From a virus: a DNA stretch of 36,066 bases. A program made the position numbers and the translations under genes. This document shows, piece by piece, positions 14,737-22,023 of this stretch. Where the stretch lies: the IMG/VR virus record IMGVR_UViG_3300003321_000579, positions 1 to 36,066 of that record; one strand, given 5' to 3'. The first letter of the stretch is position 1. Each line of letters opens with the position of its first letter. The notes beneath the pieces are model-generated. The model was not told the DNA's origin, ran no database searches, and saw only the letters and a program-made list of their open reading frames with translations.

Positions 14737-14870
14737 CGTCCCGGTGGCCACCGCGCGGCCGCTGGGTCTTGATCCGTACCCGACGCCCGCTGCGGCTGAT
14801 TATCTACACCGGGTGGTGCCGGTTCGAGGATCTGGTCGCCGACATCTGGCGCGCGCTGTGCCTGCGCTGA
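14733..14870 (+). CDS. 45-residue basic micro-ORF
   Basis: GTG overlaps the methyltransferase stop, with AGGAG just upstream. The product is Arg/Trp rich (SRWPPRGRWVLIRTRRPLRL) with an amphipathic C-terminus (FEDLVADIWRALCLR). Not recognised. Coupling to the methyltransferase makes translation plausible, but the sequence has no family support. Confidence 0.4.
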   Translation: MTSRWPPRGRWVLIRTRRPLRLIIYTGWCRFEDLVADIWRALCLR

Positions 14871-14876
14871 AAATGC

Positions 14877-14882
14877 TAAGAT
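14877..14882 (+). promoter_or_regulatory. TAnnnT box for a leaderless start
   Basis: TAAGAT ends 8 nt before the ATG at 14891, with no ribosome site between. It restarts forward transcription of the tail genes after the cargo block. Confidence 0.55.
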
Positions 14883-14890
14883 CCTGGGTC

Positions 14891-15151
14891 ATGCGATGCC
14901 GTTGCAAGTTCGTCGTGAGAGAAGTCACTGCCTACACCAAGAACACGCCCGAGACGGCCAAGGCCGCCGATGCCTATTTCATGCGGCGGGTTAAGCTGGA
15001 CGCGCAGTACGACGACGGCCTCAGCAAGGAGAACGCCTCCTTCGCGAGGGCCACGCCGTCCGGAACGATCGAGTTCACCTGGGATAACCCCAACGTGAAT
15101 TTCGAGCCGGGCGACGTTCTCTACGTCGATTTCACCCCTGCTCCGAAATAG
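14891..15151 (+). CDS. Conserved small phage protein (86 residues)
   Basis: The pattern MRCRCKFVVREVTAY, then KLDAQYDD, ENASFARATPSGTIEFTWDN and GDVLYVDFTPA is one I recognise from many phages and prophages, where it lies near tail genes. Its function is not known. It looks all-beta. An ATG at 14873 in the same frame is upstream of the TAnnnT box, so I chose 14891. The gene is followed by a long stem-loop and an independent promoter for the tail tube. Confidence 0.8.
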   Translation: MRCRCKFVVREVTAYTKNTPETAKAADAYFMRRVKLDAQYDDGLSKENASFARATPSGTIEFTWDNPNVNFEPGDVLYVDFTPAPK

Positions 15152-15158
15152 CAGGGAT

Positions 15159-15214
15159 CGGGGGGCTGTTCGAGACCGCCGGCTTTTGGCCTGTCCGTCG
15201 AACAGCCGACCCCG
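15159..15214 (+). terminator. Long stem-loop before the tail-tube gene
   Basis: GGCTGTTCGA (15164-15173) pairs with TCGAACAGCC (15198-15207). Outer CGGGG (15159-15163) and CCCCG (15210-15214) extend the stem with a 2-nt bulge. There is no U tract, so termination is uncertain; it may be a transcript-stabilising or attenuating structure. The 214-nt gap to the tail-tube gene also holds a TATACT box, and nothing else is recognisable in it. Confidence 0.5.
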
Positions 15215-15262
15215 AGTGAACCGCCTCAAATCAGATCGAAAAACAGGAAGCCCTCTCTGCGT

Positions 15263-15268
15263 TATACT
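15263..15268 (+). promoter_or_regulatory. Candidate promoter -10 for the tail-tube gene
   Basis: TATACT lies 97 nt upstream of the tail-tube ATG. No good -35 was found. It would give a ~95-nt leader, in contrast to the leaderless sites elsewhere. AATCG/CGATT short pairing near 15340 is the only structure seen in that leader. Confidence 0.35.
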
Positions 15269-15365
15269 TTCGGCTGATCTTCCCGGAGCTGGCGCGCCGC
15301 GACGATCCCCTCGGGACTGGCGCGCTCGGGGCAACTAATCGACAAGCGATTGGGGGCCACTCCGG

Positions 15366-15848
15366 ATGAACGTCAAGTACGCGTCGCAGAACACTTTCCT
15401 TTGGATCGGCGATGGCGGATCGCCGACCGAACAATTCTTCAAGGTTCTCGGGCTCGAAGACATCACGCTGCCAGCCATCAAGGCCAGCGTGCTGGACGTC
15501 AGCTCGCAGGATGAGACCGACCACTATTTCGATTACATCTCCACGATGATCGACAGTGGCGAGGCCAAATTTCCGATCCTGCTCGACCCGAACGAGGAGA
15601 GCCAGAACGAAACGGCTACTGTCGTGGGCACGAAGGCGGGTGGTCTCAAATATCTGCTGGACCAGCGCGCCAAGCGCAACATGCGGATCGAGTTCTCCTA
15701 CACCTCGCCCGTTTGCCGGCTCGCATTCCAGGGCGTCGTGGTGGGTTTCGAGGGCCAAGCGCCCGTGAAAGGCGCCCTGCGCGCGACCGTGACGATCAAG
15801 GTCATGAAGAAGACCACGCTCCAGGTCGGCACCGGATCCGGCGCTTAG
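15366..15848 (+). CDS. Major tail (tube) protein
   Basis: 160 residues. The N-terminus (YASQNTFLWIGDGGSPTEQF) is followed by the DVSSQDETDHYFDYISTMID loop region, EAKFPILLDPNEESQNE, and FSYTSPVCRLAFQGVVVGFE, then KGALRATVTIKVMKK. Size, the 'ITLPAIKASVLDVSSQDETD' pattern and position before the tail chaperones and tape measure match the tube-forming proteins of long-tailed phages. It is isolated by non-coding DNA on its upstream side and should be among the most abundant virion proteins. Confidence 0.88.
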   Translation: MNVKYASQNTFLWIGDGGSPTEQFFKVLGLEDITLPAIKASVLDVSSQDETDHYFDYISTMIDSGEAKFPILLDPNEESQNETATVVGTKAGGLKYLLDQRAKRNMRIEFSYTSPVCRLAFQGVVVGFEGQAPVKGALRATVTIKVMKKTTLQVGTGSGA

Positions 15849-15879
15849 TTGACGCGAGATGCGACGTGCGCCGTATACT
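15849..15879 (+). promoter_or_regulatory. Sigma70-like promoter for a leaderless tail-chaperone gene
   Basis: TTGACG (15849-15854) and TATACT (15874-15879) are 19 nt apart. The ATG at 15888 is 8 nt after the -10 box, so the transcript should start at or next to the start codon. This is the best-formed promoter in the window. Confidence 0.6.
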
Positions 15880-15887
15880 GACGGATC

Positions 15888-16265
15888 ATGTCGCAACCGA
15901 AGATCCTGCGGCCGCGGCTCGCTCCGCCGCGGCCCTTCACGGAGCCCTCGCCCTCCCTGCTGATCACGCTCGACGACGGCGTCGAGCGCAAGCTGTGCTA
16001 CACCCTGCGCTCTTACGCCCTTATGGACGAGCGCAAGCTGCGCCGCGGCCTGCGAAGCCTGGGCGCGGAGATTCCAGAGCTGATCTGGATCGGCCTCCAC
16101 GCTCCGGATGGCACGCCGCCCGAGGGCATTACACTCGAACAGATCCAGGCGCTCGGCGCGGACTGGTACCCGTACCTGGTCGATTGCTGGCGGCTGGCGC
16201 ACGAGGACGCGGTCGGCTCGCAGGAAAAAAAACTAGCGGAGCTGGTGAAGCAGACCCAGGCTTAA
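15888..16265 (+). CDS. Tail assembly chaperone, short form (lambda gpG-like position)
   Basis: 125 residues. The protein has a Pro-rich N-terminus and strand-rich middle (SLLITLDDGVERKLCYTLRS), with a helical WYPYLVDCWRLAHEDAV near 92-108. Its place between tail tube and tape measure, and the slippery A8 tract near its end, identify it as the upstream member of the paired chaperones that coat the tape measure during tail assembly. The ordinary product stops at 16265. A fraction of ribosomes should shift to the -1 frame at 16226-16232. Confidence 0.8.
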   Translation: MSQPKILRPRLAPPRPFTEPSPSLLITLDDGVERKLCYTLRSYALMDERKLRRGLRSLGAEIPELIWIGLHAPDGTPPEGITLEQIQALGADWYPYLVDCWRLAHEDAVGSQEKKLAELVKQTQA

Positions 16266-16288
16266 CGCCATACGAGCTGTGGCTCCGC
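16226..16288 (+). other. Programmed -1 frameshift signal
   Basis: A AAA AAA at 16226-16232 fits the X XXY YYZ rule in the zero frame (GAA AAA AAA CTA). Shifting back one base joins the short chaperone to the open frame ending at 16630. GCGGAGC (16236-16242) can pair with GCTCCGC (16282-16288) as a downstream stem. The spacer is only 3 nt, so the exact structure is uncertain. Confidence 0.75.
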
Positions 16289-16630
16289 GGCGTCGTCGAC
16301 GCAGGCTTCGATCCGGAGTTCGTCTGGTGCCTCAAGCCGCGCGAGCTGGGCGACCTCCTGAGCCGCCACAACCGCGAGCGCTACCGGCTTTCCGCGCACG
16401 TCTGCTGGTTCCTTGCCGAAGGCTGGCGCGATCGCGACAAGAACCCCACGCCGTTTGTGCTCGACGACTTCCTGCCGCCGCTTGAGCAAGCGCCGGCTTA
16501 TGACGAGATGCCCGAAGATCCGCTCGCCTTCGCGCGGGCGCTCGGCATGCTCGCCGCCAACCCGGAGCACGGCTTCGAGGACCAGACAGCCGGCATAAGG
16601 ATCGAGTATCGCCATGAGCCTAATTCGTGA
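16232..16630 (+). CDS. Tail assembly chaperone, -1 frameshift extension (lambda gpT-like)
   Basis: 132 residues read after the slip, starting TSGAGEADPGLTPYELWLRG; there is no good start codon of its own at the head of the segment. The body has WCLKPRELGDLLSRHNRERY and ends with a region rich in Asp/Glu/Pro (FVLDDFLPPLEQAPAYDEMP). The joined product would be about 247 residues. By analogy with lambda gpGT, the extension recruits tail-tube subunits to the tape measure. The last 17 nt overlap the tape-measure start. Confidence 0.75.
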   Translation, partial: TSGAGEADPGLTPYELWLRGVVDAGFDPEFVWCLKPRELGDLLSRHNRERYRLSAHVCWFLAEGWRDRDKNPTPFVLDDFLPPLEQAPAYDEMPEDPLAFARALGMLAANPEHGFEDQTAGIRIEYRHEPNS

Positions 16631-19600
16631 TCTGATCTTTCGGTTTGGAGTGGATGGCCCGAGCTGGAGCCAGTTCCGCGCATCGCTCGGAGACGGCAAG
16701 GAAGCTCTACAGGAGTTGGCTGCCACGGCCACGACGTCGGGCGACAAGCTGGACGAGGCCTTCCAGGGCGTGGGCCGCTCGGCTACTGTCATGAGCCAGG
16801 CCGCGCAGCAGTTCTCGCTGTTCGGCGAGCAGGCATCCGGAGCGCTGGGCGAGGTCAACGCCCAGCTTTCGCTGTTCGACACGAAGGGCATCGCCGCTGT
16901 GGACGAGGCGTTCGGATCGCTGGCGGTCACAGCCTCGGACTCGCTCTCGCCGGCGCTCGCCGAGGCGTCCGCAAGCGAGGCCACGTTCATCGAGACGGCG
17001 ACAGAGGGCCTGGCGACCCTGGGCGAGCTGCAGGAGGCGGTCCTCGGCCTCGTCAGTGCCGTCGCGGGCGTCGAGATCTTCAGGGTGGTGGTCGAATGGG
17101 CCGACCAGTTCGAGCTGGCGACCAAGACGATAGTCGCGGACACCGGCGCGACGGGCGATGCGCTCGCATCGCTTAAGGGCACCTTCGACCAAGTGTTCAC
17201 CGAGGTTCCGCAGGGCGCGCAGGAAGTGGCCTCGGTGATCGGCATCCTCAACCAGCGACTGGGCGAGACCGGGCCCGAGCTGAGCGAGCTCGCCACCCAG
17301 ATCCTAGACTTGGCGCGCATCTCCGGCGAAAGCTCCTCGCAGATCGCGACCGACTCGGCGCGCATGTTTGCGAGCTGGAAGGTTCCCGAGGAGGACCGGA
17401 CGCAGCTCCTCGACTTCTTCAACGCCGTGCGCGAGGCATCGGGCGCGTCGATCGGCGAGCTGGAGAGCGATGTAACCAGGTTCGGCTCGGCGCTGCGCGA
17501 GTTCGGCTTCTCGATCGAGGACGCGGCGTCGATGATCGGCGATCTCGAAAAGGCTGGCATTCCTGCAGAGACCGCGATCATGGGCCTTCAGAAAGCCCTG
17601 CTCTCGATGTCGAAAGCCGGTATCGCGGACCCGATCGAGGGCCTCGAGCAGCTCCAGCAAGCCATCCGCAACGCGTCAAGCGAGGGCGAGGCGTTCCAGA
17701 TCGGCGCGGCAGCCTTCGGTCGAGGCGCGGCCGCCATCACTGAGGCGATTCGCAGCGGCTCGCTCGACTTTCAGAACCTCCAGGGCAACCTCGCGCTTAC
17801 GAGCGAGACCATCCGCGAGCAGGGCGAGCGCGTCGCTACGCTGGCCGACGACTGGGGCAAGTTCTGGAACCACCTGAAGGCGGACGCCGAACCAGTGTTG
17901 GACTTCGCGATCGGCGGGCTGGCGCGCCTGCTCGACTGGGCCGACAAGGTGGTGAACGCTCTTAAGGACATTCCGAGGCTCCTTCCGTCCTTCGACACCG
18001 CGACAGGAGGCGCGCTGGGCGATCAAACGCCGGCCGTTCTTGGCACCGGATCCGGCGAGGCCGGTAAGGAAGGCGATGCGCTGCGCGACTTGGCCTCGGC
18101 GACAGGCGACTATGCGAACGAGACGCAGCGCGCCGTTACGGTGACCGCGGACTTCCAGAACTGGCTCGCGCACGCGACCGCTGGCATCAGCCAGATGCAC
18201 GATGGGCTGCGCGCAACGGTCGGCGACGTGACCGAGTTCGGCACCAGCTTCGGTGACGTCAACACACGGTTCTACTCGCAGTGGCAGAGCATTCTCGACC
18301 TGATGGGCAAAATGCCCCAGACACTCGCCGGATTTCAGGAGGCGCTCTCGCAGGGCTTCAATTTGAATCGCGCCGAGGACGAGCTGCAGCGGGCAATCGA
18401 CAAGGCAAACGAAAGTGGTCTGGCGTTCAGTTATGCCGGCCAGCAGATCATCGGAGCGCTTCAGGCAGAGCAGCAGCAGCTCCGCGACTTCGCATCGGAC
18501 TCGGTCTGGCAGCTCTACCAGGACAAGCTGGACGAGCTCACGCTTCGGATTTCGGACGATACGGCCAAGGCCAACCAGTCCTTTGAGAAGTTCCTGATGA
18601 CGTTCAATGCGGCGGCGCTTAAACAGCCGATCGATGATATCGCCGGCGCCTTCGACCGCATGGGCATTGGCGCGCGCAAGGGCTTCGACGATACGGCCGC
18701 GCAAGCACAGCAGGATTTTGCGCTCATCGCGCAGTCGGGGATCGTGAGCGAGGCCGACGTCGAGCAGGCCTGGCGAAAGTTCCAGAGCGACATGGCCAAG
18801 CTCGGCAAAGACTCGGTAGACGGATTGAACGCACTGGTGGCCGCCTCGGGCGAGCTGGCGGCCAAGCTGGAATCGCTGGGCGCGCCGCTGGAGCGAATCC
18901 TTCAGGTCCAGGCGCAGCAGATCCAGTACCAGATGGAGCTGAACAGCCTCGAGGGCGCGAGCGCTGACACACAGCTCATGCTGCAGGAGCGGCTGGAGGC
19001 CATCAACGTCCAGCAACGTCTGCTGTACGAACAGACGAACGCTCTTTCAGATCTGTACAAGAACGTTACCAAGGTGTTCTCGGACACCTGGACCGAGTTC
19101 GGCACCCACCTGGGAGACGCGATCGCCGGCACGGAGTCGTTTGGCAAGGCCTGGTCGAGCACCATAACAGACATCGAGAAGAAGCTCGCTGAACTGGTCA
19201 CCAACTTTCTGCTCGGCCAGCTCAAGGACGCGATCCTCGCGGACACTGGTGCACTCCAGGACTTTAACAAGCTGTTCAATTCGCTGTTCGGAATCGCCGG
19301 TGGGGGCGGCGCGAGTGCGACGTCGGCGGCTGCCAGCGCAGGAGGTACCGCCGCGGCGGGCGCGGCGAGTGGCGCGGGGCAGTCCGGCGCGCTCGCCAGC
19401 TCGCAGGTGGGCACCATGCTTTCCTCTACGCTCAACGTGATCACCGGAATCCTGGACGTGATCAACGGAATTATCCAGGACTTCCAGCTCGCCCACATGG
19501 AGAAGACCCTCGGGCAGATCGAGACCAACACCCGCGAGCTGGATATGTTCATCGGATCGGGCCTGGTGCCCGACACTCACCTGCTGGCCCTCGCGGTGAC

Positions 19601-20567
19601 CGATATTCGCAACTACGAGCTCGGCACGCTCTCCGATTACCTCCACACCATGGCCGGCGACCTCGACGGCATCAAGGGCGACCTCGACCAGATGCTGGGC
19701 GCGGGAACGGACGTAGGAAGCTCCACCGAGAGCTATCAAAGCCAGGTCCTCGGATACCTGTCGGATCTGCTCTCTGCCGCCGACACGTCGGAGTCTTATC
19801 TGGATGTCATTGCGACGGCGCTCGCGGAGGGCACGGGCCTGTCTACCTCGTCGCAGCAGTCGCAGCAGCTCCATGCCCAAGCCGAAAGCGCCGGCAAGGT
19901 CGAGGATCTTGGCAACGCCGCCGGCGACGCTTCGCAGTCGATGGACGGCACGGCGCTGAGCGCGAAGGCGCTCTCCCAGAACCTCGACAACGTGGGCGCG
20001 GCCGTGGGCCGGCACGGCTCGCCGTTTGGGCCGAGCATCACCATAACTGTCGGGCAGGGCGGCGGACTGGGGCCACAGCCCGAGGGCTCCGGTGGATTGG
20101 TCGAGAACGGCGGTCTGCCGCAGGCCTCCGCGCCGGCGGCGTCTACCTTCTCCGCGAGCCCGTTCCAGACGCAGCTCGGCAGCGGCGGCACCGGGCTTCC
20201 GGAGAACGGCGGTCTGCCCCAGCGGAGCGCCTCGGGCCCGGGCGCCTTCGGCGTAACCAGTCCGTTCCTGGTGGTCGCAGGCCCAGGAGGAGGCGCGTTT
20301 CCGGAGAACGGCGGTCTGCCGCAGGCCTCCGCGACCGGTCCTGGCTCGTTCGGCTTCACCAGCAGCTTCGGAGGCGTGGCGCTTCCTTCGCCGCTGGCGC
20401 CTGCGCCGGGCTTCGGTTCGATCGCTGGCGTCACGGGCGTCACGAACGCGAGCGCGGGCGTCACGGTGAATCTTCCGGGCGCTGTGATCAGTTCGCTCCA
20501 GCCCGCCCAGCAGCTCGTCGGGCTGTTTATCAGTTCGCTGAGGACCCAGGCAGGTCTGCGGATTTAG
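16614..20567 (+). CDS. Tape measure protein
   Basis: 1317 residues, the largest protein here, starting inside the chaperone extension. It is alanine/serine/glutamine rich and largely helical, with a hydrophobic stretch (VLGLVSAVAGVEIFRVVVEW near 142-161). It carries typical tape-measure text such as FFNAVREASGASIGELESDV and FSIEDAASMIGDLEKAGIPA around 265-325. A Gly/Ala/Ser-rich linker lies near 895-925. The last 200 residues hold three ENGGLPQ repeats. It sets tail length; at about 1.5 angstrom per residue it predicts a tail near 200 nm (family rule, not a measurement). I see no peptidase or muralytic motif. Confidence 0.94.
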   Translation: MSLIRDLIFRFGVDGPSWSQFRASLGDGKEALQELAATATTSGDKLDEAFQGVGRSATVMSQAAQQFSLFGEQASGALGEVNAQLSLFDTKGIAAVDEAFGSLAVTASDSLSPALAEASASEATFIETATEGLATLGELQEAVLGLVSAVAGVEIFRVVVEWADQFELATKTIVADTGATGDALASLKGTFDQVFTEVPQGAQEVASVIGILNQRLGETGPELSELATQILDLARISGESSSQIATDSARMFASWKVPEEDRTQLLDFFNAVREASGASIGELESDVTRFGSALREFGFSIEDAASMIGDLEKAGIPAETAIMGLQKALLSMSKAGIADPIEGLEQLQQAIRNASSEGEAFQIGAAAFGRGAAAITEAIRSGSLDFQNLQGNLALTSETIREQGERVATLADDWGKFWNHLKADAEPVLDFAIGGLARLLDWADKVVNALKDIPRLLPSFDTATGGALGDQTPAVLGTGSGEAGKEGDALRDLASATGDYANETQRAVTVTADFQNWLAHATAGISQMHDGLRATVGDVTEFGTSFGDVNTRFYSQWQSILDLMGKMPQTLAGFQEALSQGFNLNRAEDELQRAIDKANESGLAFSYAGQQIIGALQAEQQQLRDFASDSVWQLYQDKLDELTLRISDDTAKANQSFEKFLMTFNAAALKQPIDDIAGAFDRMGIGARKGFDDTAAQAQQDFALIAQSGIVSEADVEQAWRKFQSDMAKLGKDSVDGLNALVAASGELAAKLESLGAPLERILQVQAQQIQYQMELNSLEGASADTQLMLQERLEAINVQQRLLYEQTNALSDLYKNVTKVFSDTWTEFGTHLGDAIAGTESFGKAWSSTITDIEKKLAELVTNFLLGQLKDAILADTGALQDFNKLFNSLFGIAGGGGASATSAAASAGGTAAAGAASGAGQSGALASSQVGTMLSSTLNVITGILDVINGIIQDFQLAHMEKTLGQIETNTRELDMFIGSGLVPDTHLLALAVTDIRNYELGTLSDYLHTMAGDLDGIKGDLDQMLGAGTDVGSSTESYQSQVLGYLSDLLSAADTSESYLDVIATALAEGTGLSTSSQQSQQLHAQAESAGKVEDLGNAAGDASQSMDGTALSAKALSQNLDNVGAAVGRHGSPFGPSITITVGQGGGLGPQPEGSGGLVENGGLPQASAPAASTFSASPFQTQLGSGGTGLPENGGLPQRSASGPGAFGVTSPFLVVAGPGGGAFPENGGLPQASATGPGSFGFTSSFGGVALPSPLAPAPGFGSIAGVTGVTNASAGVTVNLPGAVISSLQPAQQLVGLFISSLRTQAGLRI
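20103..20333 (+). repeat. Three ENGGLPQ repeats in the tape-measure C-terminus
   Basis: GAGAACGGCGGTCTGCC occurs near 20103, 20202 and 20304, about 100 nt apart, each followed by a S-A-x-G-P-G-x-F-G-type stretch. The DNA is almost identical in the core, which suggests recent duplication or gene conversion. Confidence 0.8.
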
Positions 20568-20706
20568 TACGATGGACGCTTCCGACGACTGAGGCCGTTC
20601 TCCTCCGAGACGGTGACGGGACCCGGAAGGAGCGCCGAGGCCTAACCCAGGCTCCAACTTCGAACCCCATCCGGAGCGCTGGCGCAGTTCCGAAAGGAGC
20701 TGAGCC

Positions 20707-20895
20707 GTGTTCCAGGAAGAGCTGCAAGACAAGACCATCGAGGAGCTGCGCGAGATGCACTCGAAGTGCGACCGCATCATTGCCAGCCTGCGCCTCGATC
20801 AGGGAGTTATCCACGAGGTCCTGACGCAGAAGGAGCACGAGGCCGAGCGCGCCCGCGCTGCCGGCCGAATCCAGAACATCGGGAGGGGCAACTAA
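20707..20895 (+). CDS. Small coiled-coil protein (62 residues)
   Basis: GTG start with AAAGGAG about 8 nt upstream. The sequence is almost wholly charged helix (LQDKTIEELREMHSKCDRII, then LTQKEHEAERARAAGRIQNI). Not recognised. A 139-nt non-coding gap separates it from the tape measure and contains no clear promoter. Its stop overlaps the next start by one base (TAATG). Confidence 0.65.
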   Translation: MFQEELQDKTIEELREMHSKCDRIIASLRLDQGVIHEVLTQKEHEAERARAAGRIQNIGRGN

Positions 20896-21446
20896 TGGCA
20901 AACCAGCTTTACGGCAAGGGGCGGCAGGCCTTCCTCGAAGGCTCGATCGCGATCCTGACCGACAACATCAAATGTCTGCTCGCGAATTCATCGAGCTACA
21001 CGCTGGCCATCAACTCGGACCAGTACGTCTCGGACATTCCTGGCGGCGCGATCATCGCCCGCAGTCCCAACCTCGCTTCGAAGTCCTCGACGCTCGGCGT
21101 GTTCAACGCCGCGACTCTGACCTTCTCCGCGGTGAGCGGCTCGGCAGCCGCCTACTTGATCGGCTACAAGGACACCGGCACAGACGCGACCTCGCCGCTG
21201 ATCTTCAACATGGACACGGCCACGGGCCTGCCCGTGACTCCCAACGGCGGCGATATCACGGTCACCTGGGACACTGGCTCGAACAAGATCTTCAAGCTGT
21301 GCGAGCAGCTCAGCGAAGAAGACGCCGCCCTCGTTCGCGGCGGCAAGGTCCTCGATCTGATCAAGGCCGGGCTCGGGTGGATTCTGCCAGTGATCTTCGG
21401 CGAGCCGCAAATCGTCCAGGGACCTGCTCTCCTCGTGCCGGCGTAA
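20895..21446 (+). CDS. Phage virion structural protein, conserved
   Basis: 183 residues from ATG at 20895 with GGGAGGGG upstream; an in-frame extension to 20766 lies over the coiled-coil gene and was not used. The pattern MANQLYGKGRQAFLEGSIAI, then SYTLAINSDQYVSDIPGGAI, FSAVSGSAAAYLIGYKDTGT and PLIFNMDTATGLPVTPNGGD is shared by many phage genomes next to tail genes. It is thought to be a virion component; its exact role is unknown. The C-terminus (DLIKAGLGWILPVIFGEPQI) is more hydrophobic. Confidence 0.82.
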   Translation: MANQLYGKGRQAFLEGSIAILTDNIKCLLANSSSYTLAINSDQYVSDIPGGAIIARSPNLASKSSTLGVFNAATLTFSAVSGSAAAYLIGYKDTGTDATSPLIFNMDTATGLPVTPNGGDITVTWDTGSNKIFKLCEQLSEEDAALVRGGKVLDLIKAGLGWILPVIFGEPQIVQGPALLVPA

Positions 21447-21462
21447 ATTCCGGGAAGCCCCC

Positions 21463-22011
21463 ATGCACTGGATCGCCTGGCCGTTCATCAAGCTACTCGC
21501 CGCCGCCTGGCTCGCGCTCGCGCCATTGTTCCTGATCTCGACCATCGAGGCGAAGTACGGCACGAGCAACCAGGCCATCACGTGCACGATCACGTCGCTT
21601 GGCAACAACAGCGCCCGCGCATCGACCGCGATCGATAACACCACCAACCTCTTCCTCGACGCCCTGGTGTTCGTCACAGTCAAGAGCGCCAGCGCCTCCA
21701 CCTCGAGCACCGGCACGGTGAACGTCTACGCCTATGGGACGGCGGACGGCGGCACGACCTACACGGAGGGCGCGACCGGCACGGACGCCGCGATCACGCT
21801 CACGAGCCCGACCAACGCGAGGCTGATCGGCGTCATCAACGTGGTGGCCAACTCGACCACCTACAAGGCGGGGCCGTTCTCGGTGGCCAATGCGTTCGGC
21901 GGGATTTTGCCAGACCACTGGGGCATCATCATCGAGAACAAGAGCGGGGCGACGCTCGACGCTTCGGTCGGCTCGTCCTGGTACCAGGGCGTCCAGCAGC
22001 AAGCGACGTAG
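21463..22011 (+). CDS. Tail-associated structural protein with an unusual hydrophobic N-terminus
   Basis: 182 residues. From residue 28 on (TIEAKYGTSNQAITCTITSL, then SARASTAIDNTTNLFLDALV and GTVNVYAYGTADGGTTYTEG) it matches a familiar family of beta-rich phage virion proteins. The first 26 residues are a hydrophobic segment (FIKLLAAAWLALAPLFLI) of the kind expected for a signal or membrane anchor. The ribosome site is weak (GGGAAG). No better internal start than a TTG near 21526 is visible, so the hydrophobic head is probably translated. Confidence 0.78.
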   Translation: MHWIAWPFIKLLAAAWLALAPLFLISTIEAKYGTSNQAITCTITSLGNNSARASTAIDNTTNLFLDALVFVTVKSASASTSSTGTVNVYAYGTADGGTTYTEGATGTDAAITLTSPTNARLIGVINVVANSTTYKAGPFSVANAFGGILPDHWGIIIENKSGATLDASVGSSWYQGVQQQAT

Positions 22012-22023
22012 AGAGGGCCTGCG

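Noticed and set aside
16262-17581. 439-residue reverse ORF at the tape-measure start
   Set aside because: Antisense of a well-supported forward gene; Ser/Ala/Pro composition typical of a shadow frame.
19047-20780. 577-residue reverse ORF under the tape-measure end
   Set aside because: It mirrors the forward codon pattern of the tape measure, and its product is Arg-rich low complexity.
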